Source of the DNA: G965250275 sp965250275
GTDB lineage: Bacteria; Pseudomonadota; Alphaproteobacteria; Rhodobacterales; Rhodobacteraceae
Reading direction: 5' to 3'
Length of the DNA: 64,000 nucleotides
NCBI GenBank assembly: GCA_965250275.1
Contig: OZ252297.1
Coordinates: 2,232,001-2,296,000, forward strand
Shown: positions 43,813 through 52,996 of the stretch, piece by piece
Numbering within the stretch: the first letter of the stretch is position 1
Layout: every line of letters begins with the position of its first letter
Position numbers and translations under genes: made by a program
The notes under the pieces: generated by a model
Databases searched by the model: none
The model's input: only the letters and a program-made list of their open reading frames with translations
What the model was told of the DNA's origin: nothing

Positions 43813-44718
43813 TCAGCGTTTTCCCTGTTCTCGCAACTGCTTGCGATGTGAAATGATCTCGTCCTGAACGAAATCACGGAATGCCGCGATCCGCTGCGAT
43901 TGCCGCAGTTCTTCGGGATAGGCCAGAAATACCGGCACTTCTGCGGATTCTATGTCGGGCAGCACATGGACCAGGTCCGGAAAGTCTTGCGTGACGTAGT
44001 CCGGCAGGACCCCGATTCCCAACCCGTGCAACACGCCCTGCAGCACGCCGAAGTAGTTGTTGACCGTCAAAAGCGAGCGCGGGTTGTGGGTCATCAGGTG
44101 CTGGACCAGAATTGCCCCAGCGCTGACCTGCGCTGATACCGTGTTCTGGCAGATCAGCCGGTGATCCGCGATATCCGCGATGTCCGCCGGCGCCCCTTCG
44201 CGATCCAGATAGTCGCGCGAGGCATAGAGCATCATCTGCACAGACATGAGTTTCTTGCGGATGAGATCGGCTTGGCTGGGTTCTTTCATGCGGATGGCAA
44301 CGTCGGCTTCGCGCATGGGCAGGTCCAGCACCCGTTCTTCCAGCATCAGGTCTACTTTCAGATCGGGGTAACGCTCGTAGAGTTTTGTCAGGCGCGGCGC
44401 CAGCCAGAGCGTTCCAAATCCAAAAGTGGTGGTCACCCTCAGTTCACCGAACACCTCTTCCTCGCTGTCGCGGATCCGCGCCGCAGCGGCATCGAGGCGT
44501 TTGGTCATGGAGCGTGTCGCATCGAAGAGCAACTCGCCCTGTTCGGTCAGAATCAGTCCGCGTGCATGCCGGTGAAACAAGGTGGCGTTCAGACTCTCTT
44601 CGAGTGCTCGAATCTGCCGGCTCACGGCAGATTGAGACAAATTCAACCGATCCCCGGCGTGAGTCAGACTGCCCGCGTCCGCAACCGTGTGAAATATTCT
44701 GAGCTTATCCCAATCCAT
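43813..44718 (-). CDS. LysR-type transcriptional regulator (divergent from IOR)
   Basis: The 301-residue protein has an N-terminal helix-turn-helix (DKLRIFHTVADAGSLTHAGDRLNLSQSAVSRQIRALEE) and a LysR substrate domain. It starts 170 bases from the indolepyruvate oxidoreductase gene in opposite direction, with a palindrome AGGTCA-N7-TGACCT between them. That makes it the likely regulator of that gene. The effector is unknown but could be an aromatic amino acid or keto acid. A strong terminator follows. Confidence 0.88.
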   Translation of the reverse strand: MDWDKLRIFHTVADAGSLTHAGDRLNLSQSAVSRQIRALEESLNATLFHRHARGLILTEQGELLFDATRSMTKRLDAAAARIRDSEEEVFGELRVTTTFGFGTLWLAPRLTKLYERYPDLKVDLMLEERVLDLPMREADVAIRMKEPSQADLIRKKLMSVQMMLYASRDYLDREGAPADIADIADHRLICQNTVSAQVSAGAILVQHLMTHNPRSLLTVNNYFGVLQGVLHGLGIGVLPDYVTQDFPDLVHVLPDIESAEVPVFLAYPEELRQSQRIAAFRDFVQDEIISHRKQLREQGKR

Positions 44719-44820
44719 ACCGACAACTTTCGAAACGACACATCCGACATATATGAAAGGATAGGCATTGCCAGCACTCTACTGCGCCGCTGCCGCGGAA
44801 AGTCGCAGAAATTGCTAGGC

Positions 44821-44839
44821 AGGTCATAAAGATTGACCT
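44821..44839. promoter_or_regulatory. Inverted repeat AGGTCA-N7-TGACCT in the LysR/IOR divergent region
   Basis: AGGTCA (44821-44826) and TGACCT (44834-44839) form a perfect 6-bp dyad with 7 bases between, about 50 bases before the IOR start. LysR sites are often dyads with T-N11-A spacing. This is the best operator candidate in the region. Confidence 0.4.
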
Positions 44840-44888
44840 ATTATCTGAGCAGAATACGCACTGAACATCCGTCGTTGGGAGGCGCCTG

Positions 44889-47800
44889 ATGAGTACGCAA
44901 AAGATTTCTCTGAACGACCGTTTCGATCTGAAAAAGTCACCCGTGCTGCTGAACGGCACGCAGGCCTTGGTCCGGCTGATGCTGATGCAGAAGGAGCGCG
45001 ACCGCGCGGCGGGTCACAACACTGCTGGTCTGGTGACGGGATATCGCGGCTCTCCCCTTGGCGCAGTCGATCTGCAGATGATGCGCGCGGCGAAACAGCT
45101 GGCACAGCAGGATGTCACGTTTCAGCTTGGTTTGAACGAAGATCTGGCCGCAACGGCGCTGTGGGGCAGCCAGCAGGCGGGGTTGCGCGGCGATGGCCGG
45201 TATGACGGGGTCTTTGGGCTGTGGTACGGCAAGGGACCCGGCGTGGACCGGTCCGGCGATGCCATGAAGCATGCGAACATGGCCGGGACTTCTCCCTATG
45301 GCGGTGTGCTCATGGCCATGGGGGATGACCACACAGGTGAAAGCTCAACCGTGTTGCACCAGTCCGAGTGGGCACTGGTTGATGCGTACATGCCTGTGGT
45401 CAGCCCGGCGGGTGTCCAGGAAATCATGGATTTTGGGATCTACGGGATCGCGTTGTCCCGGTTCGCTGGGCTCTGGGTCGGGCTCAAGACGATGAAAGAC
45501 ACGGTTGAAGCAACGTCGGTTGTCGATGGTGACCCGCATCGGCTGCAGCTCACCCGCCCGGACTTCGAGATGCCGCCGGGCGGTCTGAACATCCGGCTCG
45601 TGGACACGCCAACCGAACAAGAAACGCGAATGATCGATTACAAGCGATTTGCCGCGGAAGCGTTCTCGCACGCCAACAAGATGGACAAGCGCGTCTGGGG
45701 CAAGCCGGGCGCAAAGATCGGGTTTGTCGCCGCTGGTAAGAACTGGCTGGATCTGGTGCACAGTCTCAACCTGTTGAACATTGACGAGGCCGAAGCCGAG
45801 CGATTGGGGATCACGACCTACAAGGTCGCCCAGACATTCCCGTTGGACATGAAAGGGTTTCACGACTGGGCCGAGGGGCTCGATCTGATCGTCGTGGTGG
45901 AAGAAAAGCGCAAGCTGATCGAGGTTCAGATCAAGGAAGCCATATTCGACGATCGTCGCGGCCGTCGCGTCTATGGCTGGCACAAGGGTGGCGGTGCGGG
46001 ATCTATGCACGGTCCAGAGCTTTTTCCGACGCGCGGCGCGCTGGATCCGATCATGATCGCCACCAAGCTAGGGGAAATCCTGATCGAAGAAGGCCGCGAA
46101 ACCGACGGGATCCGAGCCGGACTGCAGGTGCTTGACGACGCGCGGCGCAACGACAACGCCGAAGACATCGCAGCCCGCATCCCGTATTTCTGCTCCGGGT
46201 GCCCCCACAACACCTCCACCCGGGTTCCTGATGGAAGCCGCGCCTACGCAGGCATCGGGTGCCACTACATGGTGCAATGGATGGACCGCGATACAATCGG
46301 TTACACCCATATGGGCGCGGAAGGGGCAAACTGGATCGGCGAGGAACCGTTCTCAGAAACAAATCATGTTTTTCAAAACCTTGGAGACGGAACTTACAAC
46401 CATTCCGGGGTACAGGCGATCCGCGCAGCTTTGGCCGCCGGCACCAACATCACTTACAAAATTCTCTACAACGATGCGGTCGCGATGACCGGTGGACAGG
46501 AAAACGACGGCGACCTGAGCGCGGAGCGTATTGTGCGGGAACTTCAGGCGATGGGTGTAAAACGCATTGCCGTGGTCTTTGACGCCAAGGAAGAGCCGAT
46601 CCGCGATGCCTTCCCCAAAGATATCGAATGGCACGAGCGGGCCGAACTGGATGCAGTTCAGGCAACCTACCGTGAGATCGAGGGGGTTTCAGCCATTGTC
46701 TACATCCAGACCTGTGCCGCAGAAAAACGGCGCAGGCGCAAGCGCGGAACGTTCCCGGACATCGACAAACGCGTGTTCATCAATCCGGCGGTCTGCGAGG
46801 GATGCGGTGATTGCGGCGTGCAGTCCAATTGCGTTTCCATCGTCCCGAAGGAGACGGAACTTGGGCGCAAGCGGGCCATTGATCAGTCCTCGTGCAACAA
46901 GGATCTTTCATGTCTCAAAGGGTTTTGCCCGTCTTTCGTAACACTCGAAGGCGCCAAGGTTCGAAAGGAGCCCACGAAGGAGTTGGCGCTTCCCGATCTG
47001 CCGCAACCCGCGTTGCCGGAGATTGACGGGACCTACAACGTCGTGATCACCGGGGTTGGTGGGACCGGGGTCGTGACCATTGGTGCTGTATTGGCGCAGG
47101 CGGCGCAGATCGACGGCAAAGGCGCCGGGATGATGGAAATGGCGGGGCTGGCCCAAAAGGGTGGTGCGGTACACATCCATTGCCGTTTGGCAGAAAAGCC
47201 CGGCGATATCAGCGCCATCCGTGTCGCCACAGGCGAAGCGCATGCCCTTATTGGTGGTGATCTGGTGGTCAGCGCGGCGGCCAAGACATTGGGACTGACA
47301 CGCTCGGGTCAGACTGGCGGAGTGGTCAACAGCCACGAGATCATCACCGGTGACTTCACGCGAAACACCGAGTTTTCCCTACCGGCCGACCGCCTGCAAC
47401 TGGCTCTGGAAGCCCGCATGGGCGACAATGTGGCTTTGTTCGATGCGACCGACCTTGCCAAGGCGACTCTCGGGGATTCGATCTATTCCAACATGATGGT
47501 GTTTGGCGGAGCATGGCAGCAGGGTCTGATCCCACTCAGCCATGAGGCCATTGCCCAGGCCATCGAGTTGAATGGCGCGGCAGTCGAGCGGAACCTGCGG
47601 GCATTCGAAATCGGCCGGTGGGCTGTGCTTTTCCCCAATGAGGCCGCCGGGCTGCTGACACCAAATGTGGTTGCGATGCCGAAATCGACGGAAGAACTGA
47701 TCGCATTTCGTGCAGAGCACCTGACCAAGTACCAGAACAAGCGTCTGGCAAAGCGCTACCGCAAGATGCTTGAGGGGATCGAAGACGCCGCGCTGAAAGA

Positions 47801-48311
47801 AGCCGTGGCCAAAGGATATCACAAGCTGTTGTCTTACAAGGATGAATACGAAGTGGCGCGGCTGCATCTGAGCACGATGGAGATGGCGCAGGCTGAGTTC
47901 GACGGCGATTTCAAGGTGAAGTTTCACCTTGCCCCTCCAATGTTGTCCAAGATGGGCACCGACGGGCGACCGATGAAGAAAGAGTATGGCCCCGGCATGT
48001 TGCGCGCCTTTGGACTTCTGGCACGCCTAAAATGGATGCGCGGTACGCCGCTGGACGTTTTTGGGTACACGTCCGAACGCAAAATGGAACGGGCGCTGAT
48101 TGCGCAGTACGAAGGCGACATGAAAACGTGGTTGCCGAAGGTGACGCCCGAGATCGTGGAACCGCTTACCGCGCTGGCGGCACTGCCTCTGGAGATACGG
48201 GGATTTGGGCCCGTTAAGCACGCCAACGAAGCGAAGGCCGCCAAGCGGCGCGAGGAGTTGCTCTCGATCCTGCGGCAAGGGGGGCCTGATCTGGCGAAAG
48301 CGGCGGAGTAG
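44889..48311 (+). CDS. Indolepyruvate ferredoxin oxidoreductase, fused alpha-beta type
   Basis: The 1140-residue protein has an N-terminal pyrophosphate/TPP-type domain set, a cysteine-rich ferredoxin-like segment (FINPAVCEGCGDCGVQSNC, plus a further Cys cluster NKDLSCLKGFCPSF), and a C-terminal gamma-like domain (GVGGTGVVTIGAVLAQAA). It oxidises arylpyruvates made from aromatic amino acids to aryl-acetyl-CoA with reduced ferredoxin. GGAGG stands six bases before the ATG. It is preceded by a divergent LysR gene with a possible operator. Confidence 0.93.
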   Translation: MSTQKISLNDRFDLKKSPVLLNGTQALVRLMLMQKERDRAAGHNTAGLVTGYRGSPLGAVDLQMMRAAKQLAQQDVTFQLGLNEDLAATALWGSQQAGLRGDGRYDGVFGLWYGKGPGVDRSGDAMKHANMAGTSPYGGVLMAMGDDHTGESSTVLHQSEWALVDAYMPVVSPAGVQEIMDFGIYGIALSRFAGLWVGLKTMKDTVEATSVVDGDPHRLQLTRPDFEMPPGGLNIRLVDTPTEQETRMIDYKRFAAEAFSHANKMDKRVWGKPGAKIGFVAAGKNWLDLVHSLNLLNIDEAEAERLGITTYKVAQTFPLDMKGFHDWAEGLDLIVVVEEKRKLIEVQIKEAIFDDRRGRRVYGWHKGGGAGSMHGPELFPTRGALDPIMIATKLGEILIEEGRETDGIRAGLQVLDDARRNDNAEDIAARIPYFCSGCPHNTSTRVPDGSRAYAGIGCHYMVQWMDRDTIGYTHMGAEGANWIGEEPFSETNHVFQNLGDGTYNHSGVQAIRAALAAGTNITYKILYNDAVAMTGGQENDGDLSAERIVRELQAMGVKRIAVVFDAKEEPIRDAFPKDIEWHERAELDAVQATYREIEGVSAIVYIQTCAAEKRRRRKRGTFPDIDKRVFINPAVCEGCGDCGVQSNCVSIVPKETELGRKRAIDQSSCNKDLSCLKGFCPSFVTLEGAKVRKEPTKELALPDLPQPALPEIDGTYNVVITGVGGTGVVTIGAVLAQAAQIDGKGAGMMEMAGLAQKGGAVHIHCRLAEKPGDISAIRVATGEAHALIGGDLVVSAAAKTLGLTRSGQTGGVVNSHEIITGDFTRNTEFSLPADRLQLALEARMGDNVALFDATDLAKATLGDSIYSNMMVFGGAWQQGLIPLSHEAIAQAIELNGAAVERNLRAFEIGRWAVLFPNEAAGLLTPNVVAMPKSTEELIAFRAEHLTKYQNKRLAKRYRKMLEGIEDAALKEAVAKGYHKLLSYKDEYEVARLHLSTMEMAQAEFDGDFKVKFHLAPPMLSKMGTDGRPMKKEYGPGMLRAFGLLARLKWMRGTPLDVFGYTSERKMERALIAQYEGDMKTWLPKVTPEIVEPLTALAALPLEIRGFGPVKHANEAKAAKRREELLSILRQGGPDLAKAAE

Positions 48312-48389
48312 GGGCGTCACAACACCGTCACGAGGACTATGCAAAACTGCCATCTGACCCTATTTAGCCCCTGACAGATGGAGAACGAT

Positions 48390-49268
48390 ATGCCCTCGCG
48401 ACGCCACATCGCCCGTGACATAAGCTACGCCTATTCTGCAGAAACCAAGGGCGGGCGCGCCGTCATTCGCCTCATGGAGAACACCACCGGCCGGATGCGC
48501 CTGATTAGGCGCGCCGATGGATATGAGGACGAGGTCGCGGCGGGGCGCGACTTCTGGGCTGTCATGGTGGAACGTTATGGCCTGAGCCTGGATGTGATTG
48601 GCGGCTCTTTGTCGAACATTCCGAAGAGCGGGCCGCTCATCCTGATTGCAAACCATCCTTATGGAATCCTGGATGGTCTGATGATGGGGCACATCCTGTC
48701 CGAGCTGCGCGGCGATTTCCGCATTCTTGCAAACCGCGTGTTTCGCAAGGCCGAAGACCTGAACCGGATCATTTTGCCGATCTCTTTCGACGAAACCAAA
48801 GAGGCGGTCGCGTTGAACATCGCGACGCGCAAAACGGCGCTGAACTATCTCAGCGACGGCGGCGCGATCGGGATTTTCCCGGGCGGAACCGTCAGCACTG
48901 CGGTGAAGCCTTTTGCTCATCCGATGGACCCTGGCTGGCGCGGATTTACTGCGCGGATGGTCGGAAAGTCAGAGGCGACCGTGGTCCCGGTGTTCTTCGA
49001 AGGCCACACCAGCCGCCTGTTTCAAATCGCGAGCCATCTGCACAGCACGCTGCGCATGGGACTGCTGATCAAAGAATTCCGCAAGCGCGTGGATACGCCT
49101 GTCAAAGTGGTGATCGGAGAGCCTATCGGGCGCGACGTTCTGGACCCTATGGCCAAGGACTCAAAGGCCATGATGGACTATCTGCGCAAAGCGACGTATG
49201 AGCTGTCTCCAACGCCGTTACAGTCCTTTGACTACGGCTTTGAGTTCGAGGAACGGCACCGCGCCTGA
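48390..49268 (+). CDS. PlsC-like acyltransferase
   Basis: About 292 residues. It has the glycerolipid-acyltransferase motif NHPYGILDG (H-x4-D), then a FPGGTVST block in place of the usual EGT motif, and a later VVPVFFEGHTSRLF. The ATG at 48390 has GGAG at proper distance and is preferred over 48378. It could acylate a lyso-lipid such as lysophosphatidate or an ornithine-type lipid; that choice is not decided by sequence. Followed closely by murI. Confidence 0.82.
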   Translation: MPSRRHIARDISYAYSAETKGGRAVIRLMENTTGRMRLIRRADGYEDEVAAGRDFWAVMVERYGLSLDVIGGSLSNIPKSGPLILIANHPYGILDGLMMGHILSELRGDFRILANRVFRKAEDLNRIILPISFDETKEAVALNIATRKTALNYLSDGGAIGIFPGGTVSTAVKPFAHPMDPGWRGFTARMVGKSEATVVPVFFEGHTSRLFQIASHLHSTLRMGLLIKEFRKRVDTPVKVVIGEPIGRDVLDPMAKDSKAMMDYLRKATYELSPTPLQSFDYGFEFEERHRA

Positions 49269-49274
49269 CACGCC

Positions 49275-50084
49275 ATGGCAGTTGGTATTTTTGATTCCGG
49301 TTTGGGCGGTCTGACCGTCCTGGAAGCTGTGAAAGCACGGCTGCCCGACGTGCATTTTTTGTACTATGCGGATACGGCTCACGCGCCCTATGGCGTGCGC
49401 CGCCCAGATGACATTCACGATCTGACGCGGTTGGCGGTGCACGATCTCTGGGCACGCGGTTGCGACCTTGTGGTTCTGGCGTGCAATACCGCCTCTGCGG
49501 CAGCCTTGCGGCGCATGCAGGAAGCGGGCGTGCCCGACGGCAAGCGCGTGTTGGGGGTCTTTGTGCCGATGATCGAAGCTCTGACCGAGCGCAACTGGGG
49601 TGACAACTCGCCCCCGCGCGAGGTGAATGTGAAGCATGTGGCCTTGTTCGCCACACCTGCAACCGTATCCAGCCGAGCGTTTCAGCGCGAGCTGGCATTC
49701 CGGGCGATCGGGGTTGATGTCGAGGCGCAGGCCTGCGGCGGGGTTGTTGATGCCATCGAAGAGGGTGACTTGATCCTTGCCGAGGCGCTGGTGCGGTCAC
49801 ATGTGGATGCGTTGAAACGCAAGATGCCGGACCCGGAAGCGGCTGTGCTTGGGTGTACGCATTATCCTCTGATGGAAACGGCGTTCCGGGATGCCTTGGG
49901 CGACGATGTGAAAATCTACTCGCAAGGCACACTCGTGGCGGACAGCCTTGCGGATTACCTGTCGCGGCATTCGGACATGTTGGGCGCTGCGGAGTCCGGC
50001 TTCCTGACCACAGGGGATGCCCGACGGGTCAGCGATCGAGCGACACAGTTTATGCGACGAAGCATCACCTTTCAGGCTGCATGA
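49275..50084 (+). CDS. murI: Glutamate racemase
   Basis: The 269-residue protein has both catalytic cysteines, in LACNTASAA and in LGCTHYPL, plus FDSGLGGLTVLEA near the start and YADTAHAPYG. It makes D-glutamate for peptidoglycan. Residue order and length are standard. It lies 6 bases after the acyltransferase stop and 44 bases before argC, all on the same strand. Confidence 0.95.
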   Translation: MAVGIFDSGLGGLTVLEAVKARLPDVHFLYYADTAHAPYGVRRPDDIHDLTRLAVHDLWARGCDLVVLACNTASAAALRRMQEAGVPDGKRVLGVFVPMIEALTERNWGDNSPPREVNVKHVALFATPATVSSRAFQRELAFRAIGVDVEAQACGGVVDAIEEGDLILAEALVRSHVDALKRKMPDPEAAVLGCTHYPLMETAFRDALGDDVKIYSQGTLVADSLADYLSRHSDMLGAAESGFLTTGDARRVSDRATQFMRRSITFQAA

Positions 50085-50128
50085 GCCTTCGTCCACAATA
50101 CATTGAAATTCAAAACTAAAGGTCTGAC

Positions 50129-51157
50129 ATGACCCACAAGATCGCAATTCTGGGCGCCAGCGGATACACCGGCGCCGAACTGGTCCGGCTGATCGCCGAC
50201 CATCCAAACATGACCATCCAGGCACTGGCTGCTGAGCGCAAAGCGGGCCTGACCATGGCCGAGGTTTTCCCGCACCTGCGTCACCTGACGCTGCCGACGT
50301 TGTGCAAGATCTCTGAGATCGACTTTGCAGAGATCGATCTGGTGTTTTGTGCCTTGCCCCACAAAACCAGTCAGGATGTGATTTCGGCGCTGCCGCGTGA
50401 CATCAGGATCGTTGATCTCTCTGCAGACTTTCGGCTGCGGGATCCCGAGGACTACGAGACCTGGTACGGGAACCCGCACAGTGCCGTCGACCTGCAGGAC
50501 GAAGCGGTCTACGGCCTGACCGAATTCTACAGGGACGAAATCCGCGGCGCACGGCTGGTTGCCGGAACCGGGTGCAACGCCGCCACCGGCCAGTTTGCTC
50601 TGCGGCCTTTGCTGGCGGAAGCCGTGATTGATCCGGATGAGATTATCCTCGATCTGAAATGTGCGGTGTCCGGCGCGGGACGCAGTCTGAAAGAAAACCT
50701 GCTGCACGCCGAACTTAGCGAGGGGTTTCATGCCTATGCCATTGGTGGCACGCACCGGCATCTTGGGGAGTTCGATCAGGAACTGTCCAAAGTTGCCGGG
50801 CGGGAGGTGCATGTGCAATTCACGCCGCATCTCATGCCAACCAACCGCGGAATTCTTGCGACTGCATACCTCAAAGGCGATGCGGCGGAGATCCACGACG
50901 TTCTCAGCAAGGCGTATGCTGATGAACCGTTCATCGAGGTTCTGCCCTTTGGACAGGGACCCAGCACCCATGACGTGCGCGGGTCAAATTTCTGCCATAT
51001 CGGCGTTGTCGCGGATCGACTCGAGGGGCGGACCATTGTCCTTGCGGCCCTGGATAACCTGACAAAAGGTAGCAGCGGGCAGGCATTGCAAAATGCCAAC
51101 CTGATGTTAGGTGAATCCGAGACGGCGGGGCTGATGATGGTCCCCTTGTTCCCGTGA
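50129..51157 (+). CDS. argC: N-acetyl-gamma-glutamyl-phosphate reductase
   Basis: The 342-residue protein starts with the NADP loop AILGASGYTGAELVRL. The catalytic Cys is in GTGCNAATGQFALRPLL, and the C-terminal HRHLGEFDQEL is family-typical. It performs the third step of arginine synthesis. The stop is 7 bases before ccmE, so it probably heads the following ccm message or shares it. Confidence 0.95.
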   Translation: MTHKIAILGASGYTGAELVRLIADHPNMTIQALAAERKAGLTMAEVFPHLRHLTLPTLCKISEIDFAEIDLVFCALPHKTSQDVISALPRDIRIVDLSADFRLRDPEDYETWYGNPHSAVDLQDEAVYGLTEFYRDEIRGARLVAGTGCNAATGQFALRPLLAEAVIDPDEIILDLKCAVSGAGRSLKENLLHAELSEGFHAYAIGGTHRHLGEFDQELSKVAGREVHVQFTPHLMPTNRGILATAYLKGDAAEIHDVLSKAYADEPFIEVLPFGQGPSTHDVRGSNFCHIGVVADRLEGRTIVLAALDNLTKGSSGQALQNANLMLGESETAGLMMVPLFP

Positions 51158-51164
51158 GGTCATC

Positions 51165-51620
51165 ATGAAGAACCTGAAGAAACAACGTCGGGTTCAAATT
51201 ATACTGGTCACTGCAGTGGCGTTGGCGGTGTCAACGGCGCTGATCGGTTATGCGATGCGGGATGGGATCAATTTCTTTCGCGCGCCAAGCCAGATCCTTG
51301 CCGAACCGCCTGCGCCCACCGAAGTGTTCCGCATCGGTGGGTTGGTGGAAGAAGGGTCCATCGTGCGCGGTCAGGGCGAAATGATCCGCTTCTCCGTCAC
51401 GGACGGAGGCGCGTCCGTGCCGGTGGTGTATACGGGCGTTCTGCCGGATCTCTTCACCGAGAACGAAGGGATGGTGGGCACCGGCCGATACGTGAATGGC
51501 GTCTTTGAAGCCTCTGAAATTCTTGCCAAACACGATGAAACCTACATGCCGGCTGAAGTTGTGGATGCTCTGAAAGAACAGGGTGTTTACAAGGGCGAAG
51601 ACTACGGTTCGGACAGCTGA
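51165..51620 (+). CDS. ccmE: Cytochrome c maturation protein CcmE
   Basis: The 151-residue protein has one N-terminal membrane helix (VQIILVTAVALAVSTALIGYAM) and a periplasmic heme-chaperone domain. The heme-binding His stands in AKHDETYMP. It holds heme for delivery by CcmF/H to apocytochrome c. It follows argC closely and precedes a phage-type lysozyme/holin pair that separates it from ccmF. Confidence 0.95.
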   Translation: MKNLKKQRRVQIILVTAVALAVSTALIGYAMRDGINFFRAPSQILAEPPAPTEVFRIGGLVEEGSIVRGQGEMIRFSVTDGGASVPVVYTGVLPDLFTENEGMVGTGRYVNGVFEASEILAKHDETYMPAEVVDALKEQGVYKGEDYGSDS

Positions 51621-51740
51621 TCCAGACAGGTTCGGCCCTGTTCCCTGAGCGCGGCGGCGCACGTCCATCGTGCGCACCGTTTGCGCAACATTAAGTCTCT
51701 TTGTCACATCGTCACCGCGATTTTTCCGACGAGGTGCGCG

Positions 51741-52352
51741 ATGCAGACGGTGCGTCAGATTGCCGAAGAAATAGTGGCCCGCGAAGGCGGGTTCGTGAAT
51801 GATCCAGACGACCCCGGCGGCGCGACAAAATACGGTGTCACGGTGCACACATTGCGCAGGCTTGGGCTGGATCTAACCAAGGACGGGTCAATTGATGTCA
51901 AGGACGTCCGTGCGCTGCGCAAGGGCGATGCCGTCGACATTTTCTTGCGCCACTACTTCGAAGTTCCGCGGATTGGAGACCTTCCAAGGGTCCTTCACGC
52001 CAGCGTTTTTGACATGCAGGTGAACGCCGGCCGCAACGCGGTCAGGATATTGCAGAAACTGTTGTGCGACATGGGCTATGCGATCGGGATCGATGGGTTC
52101 ATCGGCCCGCAAACAATTGCTGCGGCGCAGGATGCGGCGGAACCTGATGGGATTGCCTTGGCGGATGCTTATGGCGTGGCCCGGCGCAACTACTATTTCC
52201 AACTCGCAGATCGTCGGCCCGCCAGCCGGAAGTACGTGCGCACGCGGCGCGGCGGAAAGGGCGGCTGGATCCGGCGCGCCGAAGAGTTCCTGTCCGAGCA
52301 ATACCATCTGAGTCCCGCGGCCTTTGCACAAAGGATCGCATCGTGGGGCTGA
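51741..52352 (+). CDS. Phage-type peptidoglycan hydrolase (GH108, GTA-endolysin-like)
   Basis: The 203-residue protein has the glycosyl hydrolase 108 start VAREGGFVNDPDDPGGATKYGVT (catalytic Glu in REGG) followed by the C-terminal PG-binding-3 type region. It cuts the glycan strands of the cell wall. The ATG at 51741 begins MQTVRQIAEE. Its end overlaps the GTG start of a holin-like gene, as in phage lysis cassettes. In Rhodobacter such a pair outside the main cluster lyses cells to release gene transfer agents. No phage structural gene lies nearby. Confidence 0.85.
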   Translation: MQTVRQIAEEIVAREGGFVNDPDDPGGATKYGVTVHTLRRLGLDLTKDGSIDVKDVRALRKGDAVDIFLRHYFEVPRIGDLPRVLHASVFDMQVNAGRNAVRILQKLLCDMGYAIGIDGFIGPQTIAAAQDAAEPDGIALADAYGVARRNYYFQLADRRPASRKYVRTRRGGKGGWIRRAEEFLSEQYHLSPAAFAQRIASWG

Positions 52353-52921
52353 TCGACCGAATTCTGACGCTTGTGTTTGGCGGTGAGCGCAACGTGGTTC
52401 GGGACACCCTGGAGGTGTTTCGGGAAAATGCCGAGAACGATGCCAGCCGTGCATCCGCGTTGCGTGAGCAGGCGATGGGTCAGTTCGGCGCGGAATTTAC
52501 GTCATCAAGGACAAGCGGTTTTGACCGTCTGATGGATGCCATAAACCGGGTTCCGCGCCCCGCGCTGGCCTTGGGGACGCTGGCGCTCTTTGTCGCGGCG
52601 ATGGTCGACCCGATCTGGTTTGCCGCACGCATGCAGGGCATCGCATTGGTGCCAGAGCCGCTGTGGTGGCTGCTCGGGGTGATTGTGTCCTTCTACTTTG
52701 GCGCAAGACACCAGTCGAAAGCGCAGGGCTTTCAGCGCGAAATCGCCCAATCCTTGTCTCATACATCGCAAGTTGTCGCGAATCTGGGCGCATTGCGAAG
52801 GCTGGAGGCGAGGGGCGTTGGGCAGGCGGAACTCGATCCGGTTGGGTTGGATTCCTTGGCGATGGATGCAAATGACGGCAATCCGGCGCTGGAAGACTGG
52901 AAGGCCCTCAGAACGCAGTGA
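52343..52921 (+). CDS. Holin-like membrane protein (GTA/phage lysis type)
   Basis: The 192-residue protein starts GTG at 52343, inside the hydrolase gene (10-base overlap). Two hydrophobic segments (about 75-92 and 105-122: ALALGTLALFVAAMVDPIWF and LWWLLGVIVSFYFGARHQ) are separated by a short loop. The flanks are helical and charged. The coupling with the lysozyme gene and this topology fit a three-TM-type or two-TM holin. A GTA-release role is inference from the position in related genomes. Confidence 0.75.
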   Translation: MGLIDRILTLVFGGERNVVRDTLEVFRENAENDASRASALREQAMGQFGAEFTSSRTSGFDRLMDAINRVPRPALALGTLALFVAAMVDPIWFAARMQGIALVPEPLWWLLGVIVSFYFGARHQSKAQGFQREIAQSLSHTSQVVANLGALRRLEARGVGQAELDPVGLDSLAMDANDGNPALEDWKALRTQ

Positions 52922-52996
52922 CCCCGCGACGATTTGAACAGGCCGGGCGGCCGATTTCGATTGGCCCGTCGTGCGCGTTGGCCATATATTTCGCAC

